Positions 26,778-36,052 of a stretch of DNA of 64,000 bases are shown in pieces. Origin of the DNA: Clostridiales bacterium (lineage in GTDB: Bacteria > Bacillota > Clostridia > Christensenellales > Aristaeellaceae). Where the stretch lies: the NCBI GenBank assembly GCA_015056365.1, contig SVGM01000005.1, positions 62,001 to 126,000 of the forward strand, given 5' to 3'. Position numbers and translations under genes: made by a program. The notes under the pieces are model-generated. The model did not search any database and was not told where the DNA came from. It was given only the letters and a program-made list of their open reading frames with translations. Each line of letters starts with the position of its first letter. The first letter of the stretch is position 1.

Positions 26778-26806
26778 ATTATAGCATTATCCTGTCCGGA
26801 TGAAAA
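26778..26806 (-). promoter_or_regulatory. Sigma-A type promoter of dnaX-rsmA
   Basis: Minus-strand TATAAT (26783-26778) with TGC before it (extended -10) and TTTTCA 17 bases further up. The leader to the dnaX ATG is about 65 bases, with no known RNA motif seen. Confidence 0.55.
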
Positions 26807-26827
26807 GGTGGCAGCCGTCCGCATCGC

Positions 26828-26856
26828 TTCAAAAGAGAGATTCCATTGCATATATT
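26828..26856 (+). promoter_or_regulatory. Possible promoter of the dgt-dnaG-sigA operon
   Basis: TTCAAA (26828-26833), a 17-base spacer and TATATT (26851-26856), 80 bases before the dgt start and divergent from the dnaX promoter. Confidence 0.4.
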
Positions 26857-26935
26857 TGTAGGAAAAAGCAGGAGTTTTACCCTCCCGCACCGTATACCCA
26901 ATAAAGGAAACGCAACGAAACGAGAGGTGACGGGG

Positions 26936-27940
26936 ATGACTTTCCGCCAGGAGCAGGAACTCGAAGAAAAGCAGCGGCTTTCCCCCTATGCCGCCCTATG
27001 TGTGAACAGCAAAGGTCGGGAGCGCGAGCTTGAGCCCTGCCAGCTGCGCACCTGCTATCAGCGGGACCGCGACCGCATCATCCATTGCAAGAGTTTCCGC
27101 AGACTCAAGTTCAAAACGCAGGTCTTTCTCTCCCCCAGGGGCGATCACTACCGTACCCGTCTGACCCACACTTTGGAAGTGGCACAGGTGGCCCGCACCA
27201 TCGCCCGTTCCCTGCGCCTCAACGAGGACCTAACCGAGGCCATCGCCCTGGGACATGACTTGGGTCACACTCCCTTCGGACACATCGGCGAACGGACCCT
27301 TGACCGCCTGGTGGGCGGTGGTTTCCGCCACAATGAGCAAAGCCTGCGTGTGGCTACCCGGCTGGAGCACGAAGGCAAGGGGCTGAACCTTTGTGCGGAA
27401 ACGCTGGACGGCATCCGCAACCATTCCGGCGCGGATGAGCCTGCCACGCTGGAAGGCTGGTGCGTGCGCCGTGCCGACCGCATCGCCTACATCAACCACG
27501 ACATTGACGACGCCATTCGCGGCGGCATATTGAAGCCCTTCGAGCTGCCCCGCCGCTGCCTGTCCGTACTGGGACAGACCCACGGCGAGCGCATCAATAC
27601 CATGATCTCCGACATCGTCCGGGAAAGCCGGGAGCAGCCGTTCGTGCGCATGTCTGACGAAGTGGCGCAAGCCAGCGATGAATTGCGCAGCTTTCTGTTT
27701 ACCAACGTCTATCACGACAGCTGGCGTGCCCGGGAGGAGGAACGCTGCGATTATGTGGTCAGCGGCCTGTTTGACCACTACAGCGCCCATCCGGAGCAGC
27801 TGCCCGCAGAATATCTGGAGATCTGCTACACCGAAGGCGCGGAGCGCGCAGTATGCGACTTCGTTGCCTGCATGACGGATCGTTATGCCATTGACCGGTT
27901 TACGGAGATTTTTGTTCCCGGCGCCTTTGGAAATGTTTGA
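26936..27940 (+). CDS. dgt: dGTPase-like HD-domain triphosphohydrolase
   Basis: HD-domain deoxynucleoside triphosphate triphosphohydrolase-like protein, 334 residues. The HD metal ligands are visible in RTRLTHTLEVAQVARTIAR and LGHDLGHTPFGH (about residues 69-118), with the later ADRIAYINHDIDDA (about 184-197) supplying the last aspartates. Relatives are often encoded directly before dnaG in Clostridia, as here. GAGAGGTGACGGGG precedes the ATG. The real nucleotide substrate is unknown. The open frame extends 30 codons upstream, but that part contains the -10 box and is not used. Confidence 0.9.
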   Translation: MTFRQEQELEEKQRLSPYAALCVNSKGRERELEPCQLRTCYQRDRDRIIHCKSFRRLKFKTQVFLSPRGDHYRTRLTHTLEVAQVARTIARSLRLNEDLTEAIALGHDLGHTPFGHIGERTLDRLVGGGFRHNEQSLRVATRLEHEGKGLNLCAETLDGIRNHSGADEPATLEGWCVRRADRIAYINHDIDDAIRGGILKPFELPRRCLSVLGQTHGERINTMISDIVRESREQPFVRMSDEVAQASDELRSFLFTNVYHDSWRAREEERCDYVVSGLFDHYSAHPEQLPAEYLEICYTEGAERAVCDFVACMTDRYAIDRFTEIFVPGAFGNV

Positions 27941-28019
27941 CGGTTTGTCGCAAATTGTTGAAACATCGGCAGGAATGTAACCGGCCGCGGCGAATGATAA
28001 GGAGTGGGTGAAGGAAAAC

Positions 28020-29753
28020 ATGGCTGGAAGATACCCTCCCCAATGGCTGGACGAGTTGCGCGCCCGGGCTGATATCGTTTCTGTTGTCAGTTCGTATGTA
28101 ACGCTGAAGAAAAACGGGCATAGATATGTTGGTCTGTGCCCGTTTCACAACGAAAAGTCCCCTTCGTTCCATGTGGACGAGCAAAAACAGCTGTATCACT
28201 GCTTCGGCTGCAAGGCCGGCGGCAGCGTCATCCAGTTTGTGATGGAGATGGAGCGCCTTTCCTTTCAGGAAGCGGTGGCTCATCTGGCCGATCAGCTCCA
28301 CATGCCCCTGCCTCAGATGCAGCACGACCCCGCCTATGAGCAGCGCCGCTCCCTTAAGGAGCGCATCTTCCTGGCAAACAAGGCGGCCGCAAAGTTGTAT
28401 CATCAGTACCTGTGGCAGGCCGAAGGGAAAACCATCCTGGACTATCTCAAAGGCCGCGGCCTGAGCGATGCGGTGATTCGCCGCTTCGGTATCGGGGCTG
28501 CACCGGAGCGTCCCGCCGTTTGCAAAGCGCTGCTGGAGGATGGCTTCACCAAAGAAGAGCTGACAGCCGCCGGCCTGATGCTCACCCGCGAGGGGCGGAG
28601 CTTTGATATGTTCCGCAACCGCGCCATGTTCCCCATTATCGACGCTTATGGCAATGTGCTTGGCTTCGGCGGCCGGGCCATGGGCGATGCGAAACCCAAG
28701 TACCTCAACACCTCTGACACCCCTGCTTTTAACAAGCGTTTAGGCGTGTTTGCAGCCAATCTGCTGCGCAAGGCACGCGGACTGAAACGGGTCATTCTGG
28801 TGGAGGGATACATGGATGTCGTAGCACTGAGCCAATACGGTGTGGAAGGCGTCGCCGCCACGCTGGGCACAGCGCTCACCCCCGAGCAGGCACGCCTGCT
28901 CAACCGTTATGCGCCGGAAGTCTATCTGGCCTATGACGGCGACAGTGCAGGACAGAACGCGATCCTGCGCGGACTGGACGTATTGGCGGAGGCCAACGTG
29001 CCCGCCCGCGTACTGGTATTTCCCGATGGGCTGGATCCGGACGAGTTTATCCGTCAGGAAGGCATGGAAGCCTTCCAGCAGCTACGGCCCCTCTCGGCAG
29101 TGCAATACCGTATGCAGCGGGAAAAGGACAAGCACGATATGTCCTCCGAGGAAGGACGCATCGCATATGCCAAGGCGTGTGCGGCGATCCTCAGAACGGT
29201 ACGCGAGCCTGTGGAACTGGACAGCTACCTCAAGCGGCTGTCGCTGGAAACCGGGTTTGATCGACAGGTGCTCATGGAGCAAATCGGCCTCAAACCTGCC
29301 ACGCAGCATACCGCAGCGCCGATACGGGAAGGCTTTTCCCGTAAGGCAAAACAGGCCGATCAGGTGGACTGGACGGCACGAACCCTGCTGGCAGCGCTGG
29401 CAACCGGGCGTCTGCCCAGAGACATCGTCAGCCCTGATGAGTTTGAGGACGAGCACTTGCGCAGCCTCTGCGAAAGCCTCCTCAGCGGCCAAAGCCCCGC
29501 CGCGCTGATGGAAAATCAGCCCGACGACCAAAGCCGCTCGCTGCTTAGCGATATCCTGTCCATCGATACCCAGCTGGACGACGAAGGCCTGCGCCGAATG
29601 GCTCAGGACTGCCTGACAAAAATGCGAAGGCAGCGCCTCGAGAGCGAACTGGACAGGCTGACCGCATCCCTCCCTACATTGACCGAAGAGGAACGCGCCC
29701 GGGAAACCCAACGCGCATTCCTCCTGACCAAGCAATTGCATGACCTGACGTAA
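28020..29753 (+). CDS. dnaG: DNA primase DnaG
   Basis: Makes RNA primers for replication. Zinc-binding domain with [11 protein letters not shown] and CFGCKAGG (Cys/His ligands, about residues 40-67), the RNA polymerase core with the Toprim motifs [11 protein letters not shown] (about 260-270) and [11 protein letters not shown] (about 304-314), and a C-terminal helicase-binding region of about 150 residues. Length is 577 residues. I chose the ATG at 28020 ([10 protein letters not shown]); a GTG four codons earlier (28008) is possible, with AAGGAG just upstream. It is followed 32 bases later by sigA, the classical macromolecular-synthesis order. Confidence 0.97.
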   Translation: MAGRYPPQWLDELRARADIVSVVSSYVTLKKNGHRYVGLCPFHNEKSPSFHVDEQKQLYHCFGCKAGGSVIQFVMEMERLSFQEAVAHLADQLHMPLPQMQHDPAYEQRRSLKERIFLANKAAAKLYHQYLWQAEGKTILDYLKGRGLSDAVIRRFGIGAAPERPAVCKALLEDGFTKEELTAAGLMLTREGRSFDMFRNRAMFPIIDAYGNVLGFGGRAMGDAKPKYLNTSDTPAFNKRLGVFAANLLRKARGLKRVILVEGYMDVVALSQYGVEGVAATLGTALTPEQARLLNRYAPEVYLAYDGDSAGQNAILRGLDVLAEANVPARVLVFPDGLDPDEFIRQEGMEAFQQLRPLSAVQYRMQREKDKHDMSSEEGRIAYAKACAAILRTVREPVELDSYLKRLSLETGFDRQVLMEQIGLKPATQHTAAPIREGFSRKAKQADQVDWTARTLLAALATGRLPRDIVSPDEFEDEHLRSLCESLLSGQSPAALMENQPDDQSRSLLSDILSIDTQLDDEGLRRMAQDCLTKMRRQRLESELDRLTASLPTLTEEERARETQRAFLLTKQLHDLT

Positions 29754-29785
29754 CCCCCCGCGCGTACATTAAAGGAGTGAGACAG

Positions 29786-30871
29786 TTGAGTGGGAATCAG
29801 TCGCAGGAAGCGATCAAGCTGAAACTCAACGAACTATACGAGGATGCCAAGCAGAAGGGCACCATCACCCGCGATGAAGTGGCCAACCAGATTATGGAGC
29901 TGGAGATCGACGCCGATCAGATGAACAAGGTCTTTGAGACCCTGGAACGCATGGGCATCGATGTGGTTAACGAGTTCGACCCGGTCCCCGCGGATGAACT
30001 GGTGGAGCCTGAACAGATCGACCTGAGCGTGCCCGAGGGCATCAGCGTGGATGACCCTGTACGCATGTACCTCAAGGAGATCGGCAAGGTACCCCTTCTG
30101 ACCGCAGATGAAGAGATCGAGATTGCCAAGCGCATGGAAGAAGGCGACGAGGACGCCAAGCAGAAGCTCACCGAAGCCAACCTGCGTCTGGTGGTTTCCA
30201 TCGCCAAGCGCTATGTGGGCCGCGGCATGCTGTTTCTGGACCTGATCCAGGAAGGTAATCTGGGTCTGATCAAGGCGGTTGACAAGTTTGACTACCGCAA
30301 GGGCTATAAGTTCTCCACCTATGCCACCTGGTGGATCCGTCAGGCCATTACCCGCGCCATCGCCGACCAGGCGCGCACCATTCGTATTCCCGTCCATATG
30401 GTGGAAACCATCAACAAGCTGATCCGCATCTCCCGCCAGTTGCTGCAGGAATACGGTCGCGAGCCCACCCCGGACGAGATCGCCAAGGTGATGAATATCT
30501 CCGAAGGCAAGGTGCGCGAGATCATTAAGATCGCGCAGGAGCCCGTTTCGCTGGAAACCCCCATTGGCGAGGAAGAGGACAGCCATCTGGGCGACTTTAT
30601 CCCCGATGACGACGCCCCCGCCCCCGCTGAAGCCGCCAGCTTCACCCTGATGAAGGAACAGCTGCTGGACGTGCTGGACACCCTGACTCCCCGTGAAGAA
30701 AAGGTGCTGCGTCTCCGCTTTGGTCTGGACGACGGCCACCAGCGCACGCTGGAGGAAGTGGGCAAGGTGTTCAAGGTCACCCGCGAGCGTATTCGCCAGA
30801 TCGAGGCCAAAGCGCTGCGTAAGCTGCGTCATCCCAGCCGTTCCAAGAAGCTCAAGGATTATCTGGACTGA
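29786..30871 (+). CDS. sigA: Primary RNA polymerase sigma factor SigA (RpoD)
   Basis: Housekeeping sigma factor, 361 residues. The short N-terminal region 1.1 is followed by 1.2 ([16 protein letters not shown]), 2.1-2.4 ([27 protein letters not shown], then [17 protein letters not shown]), region 3 and region 4 ([20 protein letters not shown] and [20 protein letters not shown]). I chose the TTG at 29786, which has AAAGGAG 8 bases upstream; a GTG three codons earlier lies too close to that site. It is the third gene of the dgt-dnaG-sigA-trmK-nif3 run. Its recognition sequence fits the TTGACA/TATAAT-type promoters seen across the window. Confidence 0.97.
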   Translation: MSGNQSQEAIKLKLNELYEDAKQKGTITRDEVANQIMELEIDADQMNKVFETLERMGIDVVNEFDPVPADELVEPEQIDLSVPEGISVDDPVRMYLKEIGKVPLLTADEEIEIAKRMEEGDEDAKQKLTEANLRLVVSIAKRYVGRGMLFLDLIQEGNLGLIKAVDKFDYRKGYKFSTYATWWIRQAITRAIADQARTIRIPVHMVETINKLIRISRQLLQEYGREPTPDEIAKVMNISEGKVREIIKIAQEPVSLETPIGEEEDSHLGDFIPDDDAPAPAEAASFTLMKEQLLDVLDTLTPREEKVLRLRFGLDDGHQRTLEEVGKVFKVTRERIRQIEAKALRKLRHPSRSKKLKDYLD

Positions 30872-31617
30872 TGGACATGCACAGCGATTCCTTTCGCGCT
30901 CCTCAGCTGGATGACCGGCTGGAGGCTGCCGTTGCCATGGCGATGCCCTGCTGCGTGGGCGCAGATATCGGCGCCGACCACGGCAAGCTCAGCGCAGCCA
31001 TGCTGATGCGCGGGCTGAGCCGTCATATGCTGGTCAGCGACATCAGCAGCAAAGCGCTTGACAAGTCACGTCTGCTGATGAGCAGCCTGCAGCTGAACGA
31101 TCAGGTGACCTTTGCCGTAGCGGATGGCCTGGACGCGGCCCTGACTACGCCGCAGCCTGTGGATACATACTTCATTCTGGGCATGGGCGGCGAGACCATG
31201 GCTCATATTCTGCAGGAAGGCGCCGGCGTGCTGAGCGGCGCCAAGCTGATCCTCAGCCCCCAGACGGATGTGCCCCTGGTACGCCAGGTTCTTTGCGAGA
31301 TCGGCTATCGTCTCCGGCAGGAGGACGTGGTTCACAGCGCCGGCAGAGACTATATCCTGATGCGTGCAGAACCTGCGCAGGAAGGCGAACCCGACTATAC
31401 TCCACAGGAGCTGATCCTTGGCCCCATCCTGATGAAACAGCGCCCCGCTGCATGGCAGGGCTATTTGCTCAGAGAGCTGCAATACATTCAAAAGGCTGTT
31501 CAAGCCATGGAAAAAGCATCTACCTGCAAAGACGAAGACCGTCTTTCGCATTTTCGCCAGACGCTTTCCTATGTTCAGGAAGCGCTTGGTTTTTACGAAA
31601 AGGAGATCACCCCATGA
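30871..31617 (+). CDS. trmK: tRNA (adenine-22-N1)-methyltransferase TrmK
   Basis: SAM-dependent enzyme that methylates adenine 22 of tRNA, 248 residues. The SAM-binding motif GADIGADHGKLS (about residues 30-41) and the family motif ILGMGGETMAHIL (about 105-117) are present, with a C-terminal coiled-coil tail. Its ATG overlaps the sigA stop codon by one base (TGATG), indicating coupled translation. This position, after sigA and before a Nif3-family gene, is typical of Firmicutes. Confidence 0.94.
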   Translation: MDMHSDSFRAPQLDDRLEAAVAMAMPCCVGADIGADHGKLSAAMLMRGLSRHMLVSDISSKALDKSRLLMSSLQLNDQVTFAVADGLDAALTTPQPVDTYFILGMGGETMAHILQEGAGVLSGAKLILSPQTDVPLVRQVLCEIGYRLRQEDVVHSAGRDYILMRAEPAQEGEPDYTPQELILGPILMKQRPAAWQGYLLRELQYIQKAVQAMEKASTCKDEDRLSHFRQTLSYVQEALGFYEKEITP

Positions 31618-32393
31618 AGCATCCCACCGTTGGTCAGATTGCTGATTGGATCAATGAGATCGCGCCGTTTGAAAGCGCCGAAAGCTTCGATAACGTGGGT
31701 CTGCTCATCGGCGACAGAACCGCCGGAGTGACAAAGGTGTTTTTCACCCTGGATCTGACCGAAGAGGTGGCCCTTGCCGCTGCCCGGCAACAGGCGGAGC
31801 TGATCATCACCCATCATCCATTCATCTTTTCCCCCATTCGCCGCATAGACTATACCACGCCCCAGGGGCGTATTCTCCGGCTGGTGCTGGAGAACGGCGT
31901 CAGCGTCATCGCAGCGCACACCAACTGGGACAAGGCCCCCGGCGGTGTGGGCGATACGTTGGCAGGGTTGCTCGGTCTGGAGGACGTTACGTCTCTGGAC
32001 GACTATGTGCGCATCGGTTCCCTGCCCGCCCCAGTCACCGCTGAGGCATACCAGCAGCAGATCGATCATTCGCTGCATTTCCTGCCCCATTGTTACGGCG
32101 CCTGCGATACCATTTGCCGGGTGGCCGTTGCCGGCGGTTCCTACGGCGAGGGGTATGCGCTTGCTCTGAAAGCAGGCGCAGACGCTTTCGTCGTCGGCGA
32201 GATCAAGCATCACGAGATCCTGGACGCTACTGCCCAGGGGCTTGTGATCTACGACGCCGGGCACCACGCTACCGAGCTTCCTGCCATGCCCGCGCTGCAC
32301 GAGCGTTTCAAATGCGCTTGCCAGCAAAACGGCTGGAGCATCCAAACCTGTCTTTTCACCGCCCCGCCTTTTGCCGGGGCTACCCATATGTGA
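31614..32393 (+). CDS. Nif3/YqfO-family metal-binding protein
   Basis: Conserved dinuclear metal-binding protein of the Nif3-like family (sometimes labelled GTP cyclohydrolase 1 type 2 homologue); its biochemical role is unsettled. It has 259 residues. Likely metal ligands are in ITHHPFIF (about residues 63-70), AAHTNWD (about 100-106) and GEIKHHEILD (about 201-210). It lacks the central PII-like insertion found in Bacillus YqfO, which is about 110 residues longer. Its ATG overlaps the trmK stop (ATGA), with AGGAG 8 bases upstream. Confidence 0.92.
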   Translation: MKHPTVGQIADWINEIAPFESAESFDNVGLLIGDRTAGVTKVFFTLDLTEEVALAAARQQAELIITHHPFIFSPIRRIDYTTPQGRILRLVLENGVSVIAAHTNWDKAPGGVGDTLAGLLGLEDVTSLDDYVRIGSLPAPVTAEAYQQQIDHSLHFLPHCYGACDTICRVAVAGGSYGEGYALALKAGADAFVVGEIKHHEILDATAQGLVIYDAGHHATELPAMPALHERFKCACQQNGWSIQTCLFTAPPFAGATHM

Positions 32394-32459
32394 CCGCCCC
32401 ACGCCGGATCGCTGCTCCGCAGCCTCTGCCGTACGGGCACTTGCAAGGAGGAACATACC

Positions 32460-33167
32460 ATGGAACAAACCGAACTGTTGTTGCAGTATCAACAAGCCGA
32501 TATGGCCGCAGATGCGTTTGAAAAAGAAATCAAGCGCAGCCCCAACCGTATCGCGTTTAAGAAGAACCGCGACTTTCTCATGGAGCAGCAGAACGCTGCC
32601 AAGAAGATGGAGAGCGACGTGGCTCACATGACGGATCGTGTGGAGACCATTCAGCTGGCCATCGCCCGTCTGGAGGAGCAGCTCTCCTCCATGCAAAAGC
32701 GTCTCAACGACGCGCCTCCTGCCACGCTGGAGGCTGCTCAGGAAGCTGCCCGGGATGCGCAGAAGCTGCTGGGCGACATCGAGCAGTACGAAGCGGAGAT
32801 GCAGAAGATCCAGAAAAACGCTGCCTCCCAGGAAAAGCAGGAAAAGGATATCCGCATGAAGTTTGCCAAGGCAAAAGCCGAATATGACAAGCAGAAGGTG
32901 GAATACGAAGCCGAATACAAGGAGCAGATGAAGGAGCTGGACCTCAAGCGTAAGCAGGCAGAGGAAAAGACCGTGGGAATCGACCCGGCTCTGCTGGAAC
33001 GGTACAAGGCCATCAAGCTCCATTGCACACCGCCGGTGGCGCGCCTGTACTCCGGGCAGTGCGGCGGCTGCAACATGAGCCTTCCGCAGGCGACCCTGCG
33101 CAAGATGAAAAACGAAAGCGGCATTATTGAATGTGAGAACTGCGGCCGCATGCTGATTCAAAACTGA
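32460..33167 (+). CDS. Coiled-coil protein with C-terminal C4 zinc ribbon
   Basis: Protein of 235 residues. Most of it (about residues 10-175) is a long helical coiled coil rich in Glu, Lys and Gln. The C-terminus is a zinc ribbon with two CxxC pairs, CGGC (about 198-201) and CENC (about 223-226). This matches the CT398-like zinc-ribbon family that follows the Nif3-family gene in many genomes. Its role is unknown; a nucleic-acid or protein adaptor is often proposed. AAGGAGG lies upstream of the ATG. It closes the sigA-region run; a GC-rich hairpin follows. Confidence 0.85.
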   Translation: MEQTELLLQYQQADMAADAFEKEIKRSPNRIAFKKNRDFLMEQQNAAKKMESDVAHMTDRVETIQLAIARLEEQLSSMQKRLNDAPPATLEAAQEAARDAQKLLGDIEQYEAEMQKIQKNAASQEKQEKDIRMKFAKAKAEYDKQKVEYEAEYKEQMKELDLKRKQAEEKTVGIDPALLERYKAIKLHCTPPVARLYSGQCGGCNMSLPQATLRKMKNESGIIECENCGRMLIQN

Positions 33168-33172
33168 CCCAT

Positions 33173-33210
33173 CGCGGCGGGACGGCACAGAATGCCCCCC
33201 GCCGCGTTTG
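33173..33210 (+). terminator. Probable terminator after the zinc-ribbon gene
   Basis: Perfect 9-bp stem CGCGGCGGG/CCCGCCGCG (33173-33181 with 33198-33206), followed by TTTGTATT. The tail is not a pure T run, so termination may be partial. Confidence 0.5.
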
Positions 33211-33240
33211 TATTCATTTGAACAACAAGGAGGTTTGCCC

Positions 33241-34566
33241 ATGAACATGGTGCAGATCATTGAGAAAAAGAAGCTGGGTATGGCACTGAGTTCCGAAGAA
33301 ATTGACTTCTTTGTCAAAGGCGCAGCAGACGGAAGCATCCCGGATTATCAGCTGGCGGCGCTGCTGATGGCCATCCGGCTCAATGGCATGAACCGCGAGG
33401 AAACCAAGCTGCTGACGCTGGCCATGACCCATTCCGGCGACGTGGTGGATCTGTCCGCCATCGATGGCATCCCGGTGGATAAGCATTCCACCGGCGGCGT
33501 GGGCGATACCACCACACTGGTACTGGCACCGCTGGTGGCTGCCTGCGGCGTGCCTGTGGCCAAGATGAGCGGCCGCGGACTGGGGCACACCGGCGGCACA
33601 CTGGACAAACTGGAAAGTATTGAGGGATTCAGCGTGGAGCTGACGGAGGAAACTTTCCTCAAGCAGGTGCAGACCATCGGCTGTGCTGTCATCGGTCAAA
33701 CCGGCAATCTTGCGCCTGCCGACAAAACGCTCTACGCCCTTCGAGACGTCACCTCCACGGTGGACAGTCTGCCGCTCATTTCCTCCAGCATCGTTTCCAA
33801 GAAGCTTGCCAGCGGCGCCAAGGCCATCGTACTGGATGTGAAAACCGGTGCAGGCGCGCTGATGAAAACCACCGAAGAAAGCATTGAGCTGGCGCAGACC
33901 ATGGTGCGCATCGGCTGCGACGCCGGACGCAATATGGTGGCGCTGGTCACCGATATGGGCGAGCCCCTGGGAAGCCATGTGGGCAATGCGCTGGAGGTCA
34001 AAGAGGCCATCGACGTGCTCAGCGGCCGGGTGACCGGCCCCCTCCTGACGGTTGCGCTGGAACTTGGCGCACGTATGCTGGTGCTGGGCGGCGCTGCCGC
34101 GGATGTGCCTCAAGGCAAGCAAATGATGGAGAACGCTCTCCACAGCGGCGCAGGCCTTGCCAAGCTGCGGGAAATGATCATTGCACAGGGCGGCGATCCT
34201 GCCTGCTGCGACGATTTATCCGCCTTGCCTCAGGCAAAGGTAGTCTGCCCTGCACCTGCGCTCTGCTCCGGTTACATTGAGCGCATGGATACTGTTGGGC
34301 TTGGCAATGCGGCCCAGGCAATGGGCGCTGGCCGCAAGACCAAGAGCGACGTCATCGACCCCGCCGTCGGCTTCGTACTGCATCATCGCATCGGCGACCG
34401 GGTTGAAGCCGGCGAACCGCTTGCTACCATCCACGCCAAGGATGACGCCAGCGCACAGGAGGCCATCGCCGCCATTCAGGGCTGCATCCATATCGTCCCC
34501 CACGAAACGGCTCCCTGCAAACTGATCCACGCCTTTGTGGACAGCGAGCAGGTTCAGCGTCTGTAA
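33241..34566 (+). CDS. pdp: Pyrimidine-nucleoside phosphorylase
   Basis: Phosphorolytic cleavage of uridine, deoxyuridine or thymidine in pyrimidine salvage. It has 441 residues. The family signature region KHSTGGVGDTTTLVLAP lies near residues 81-97 and SGRGLGHTGGTLDKLES near 110-126; the C-terminal domain has the biotinyl-like fold segment. It could also be called thymidine phosphorylase (deoA), but length and context in Firmicutes favour pdp. I chose the ATG at 33241 (AAGGAGG 7 bases upstream). It begins a run with two membrane-protein genes and an M20 peptidase gene. Confidence 0.92.
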   Translation: MNMVQIIEKKKLGMALSSEEIDFFVKGAADGSIPDYQLAALLMAIRLNGMNREETKLLTLAMTHSGDVVDLSAIDGIPVDKHSTGGVGDTTTLVLAPLVAACGVPVAKMSGRGLGHTGGTLDKLESIEGFSVELTEETFLKQVQTIGCAVIGQTGNLAPADKTLYALRDVTSTVDSLPLISSSIVSKKLASGAKAIVLDVKTGAGALMKTTEESIELAQTMVRIGCDAGRNMVALVTDMGEPLGSHVGNALEVKEAIDVLSGRVTGPLLTVALELGARMLVLGGAAADVPQGKQMMENALHSGAGLAKLREMIIAQGGDPACCDDLSALPQAKVVCPAPALCSGYIERMDTVGLGNAAQAMGAGRKTKSDVIDPAVGFVLHHRIGDRVEAGEPLATIHAKDDASAQEAIAAIQGCIHIVPHETAPCKLIHAFVDSEQVQRL

Positions 34567-34602
34567 GTTAGACAATCCAAAGAAAAAGATGGAGGTTGCA
34601 TC

Positions 34603-35325
34603 ATGTCCTTTTCCGTCAATGACTCGTTCATCTATCTGGTCGCCGCTGCGGTAATCGCCGTCGTGGTGGCGCAGTCGGTGTTCTTCCTCATCAAGAGCAT
34701 CCAGCGCGCCAAAAAGGTCGGCATTCCTATGGCCACGGTACGCAAAACCATTCTCTCCAGCTCTCTGTTTACCATTGCTCCTGCGGTCAGCATCCTCATC
34801 GGCGTCATTACGCTGAGCAAATTCTTGGGGTTGCCGTTCCCCTGGCTGCGTCTGAGCATTCTCGGCGCCGTCACCTATGAGCTGCCTGCCGCCACCATCG
34901 CTGCCGGCGCCATGGGTACTTCCGTCACCGAAACCATTACCGATCCCAAGGTGTTTGCCACCATCGCCTGGACCATGACGCTGGGCATCGTGGCTGGTAT
35001 TCTGCTGGTGCTATTCGGGCTGAAAAAAATCCAGAAGGGCATGAACAGCCTGGGCGGACAGGATACCCGCTGGCGCGACATCCTCATGGACGCGCTGTTT
35101 CTGGGCATGATCTCCGCCTTTGTAGGCATGCTTTTTGCCGATATACGCAAGGGCCTGCCGGGCTTCATCCCGCTGGCTGTGGCGTTGGCCTCCGCGCTGC
35201 TCATGGCCATTTGCGGTCTCCTGATGAAGAAATGCAAGATGTCCTGGCTGGAACAGTACGCGCTGCCTCTGAGCATGCTGGGCGCCATGGCGCTGAGCAT
35301 CCCCATCACGGCGCTGATGCAGTAA
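34603..35325 (+). CDS. DUF5058-family membrane protein
   Basis: Polytopic membrane protein, 240 residues, with about six or seven hydrophobic segments. The overall pattern, including ITLSKFLGLPFPWLRLSILGAVTYELPAA and later GAMGTSVTETI, matches my memory of the DUF5058 family; there is no known function. It is followed 13 bases later by another membrane protein gene and then by a membrane-anchored M20 peptidase gene, so a transporter coupled to peptide or amide hydrolysis is an attractive reading, not a demonstrated one. GGAGG lies upstream of the ATG. Confidence 0.75.
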   Translation: MSFSVNDSFIYLVAAAVIAVVVAQSVFFLIKSIQRAKKVGIPMATVRKTILSSSLFTIAPAVSILIGVITLSKFLGLPFPWLRLSILGAVTYELPAATIAAGAMGTSVTETITDPKVFATIAWTMTLGIVAGILLVLFGLKKIQKGMNSLGGQDTRWRDILMDALFLGMISAFVGMLFADIRKGLPGFIPLAVALASALLMAICGLLMKKCKMSWLEQYALPLSMLGAMALSIPITALMQ

Positions 35326-35338
35326 GGAGGTACCAACG

Positions 35339-36052
35339 ATGAAGAATAATCAGAAAACAGCCGTCCCTTATGAAGAACAGCTGCACGTATACGGACGGAT
35401 CTGGGTGGGTATCGCACTTACCATGATGATCCTCGCCCCCATTGCCATCTGCGTCTACTACAACGCCTGGCCGCCGCTGACTGCTGTGTTCAAGGCCCTT
35501 CTGGGCGTTGCGCCCATGTACTGGACGGTGGGGATCATTGAAGTGTTCACCTATGTGCCCATGCTGGGCACCGGTGGCTCCTATCTGGGCTTTGTCACAG
35601 GCAACCTGACCAGCCTGAAGGTACCCTGCGCCCTCAACGCCATGGAAGCCGCCAAGGTCAAAGCCGGCACCGAGGAAGGCGAAATCATCTCCACCATCGC
35701 CATCGCTACCAGCTCCATTGTGACGGTCATCGTGATTGCTATCGGCGTGTTTGCACTGGGTCTTCTGGAGCCTGTGCTTAACTCCCCCACCCTCAAACCC
35801 GCCTTTGACAACATTCTGCCCGCCCTTTTCGGCGGTCTGGGCGTGGTGTTCATCTCCAAAAACCCCAAAATCGCCGCCGCTCCCTTGCTGTTCATGGTGG
35901 CCCTGTTCCTCATCGCGCCTGGTCTCAGCGGCAGCGTCAGCGTGCTGGTTCCTGTTGGCGTGATCATCGCCATTGTGGTTGCCCGCCTCCTCTATCGAAA
36001 GGGTCTGCTGGACAAGCCCAGTCAGGACGCTGCGGAGGTGAAGCCTGAATGA
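35339..36052 (+). CDS. Membrane protein partner of the DUF5058 protein
   Basis: Hydrophobic protein of 237 residues with about six membrane segments. A notable loop, YVPMLGTGGSYLGFVTGNLTSLKVPCALNAMEAA (about residues 64-97), has a Gly-rich turn that is typical of re-entrant loops in transporters. The N- and C-terminal ends are charged. AAGGAGG lies upstream. It overlaps the M20 peptidase start (ATGA), so these genes are tightly coupled. I cannot place it in a named family with confidence; two small half-size membrane proteins side by side suggest a heteromeric channel or carrier. Confidence 0.7.
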   Translation: MKNNQKTAVPYEEQLHVYGRIWVGIALTMMILAPIAICVYYNAWPPLTAVFKALLGVAPMYWTVGIIEVFTYVPMLGTGGSYLGFVTGNLTSLKVPCALNAMEAAKVKAGTEEGEIISTIAIATSSIVTVIVIAIGVFALGLLEPVLNSPTLKPAFDNILPALFGGLGVVFISKNPKIAAAPLLFMVALFLIAPGLSGSVSVLVPVGVIIAIVVARLLYRKGLLDKPSQDAAEVKPE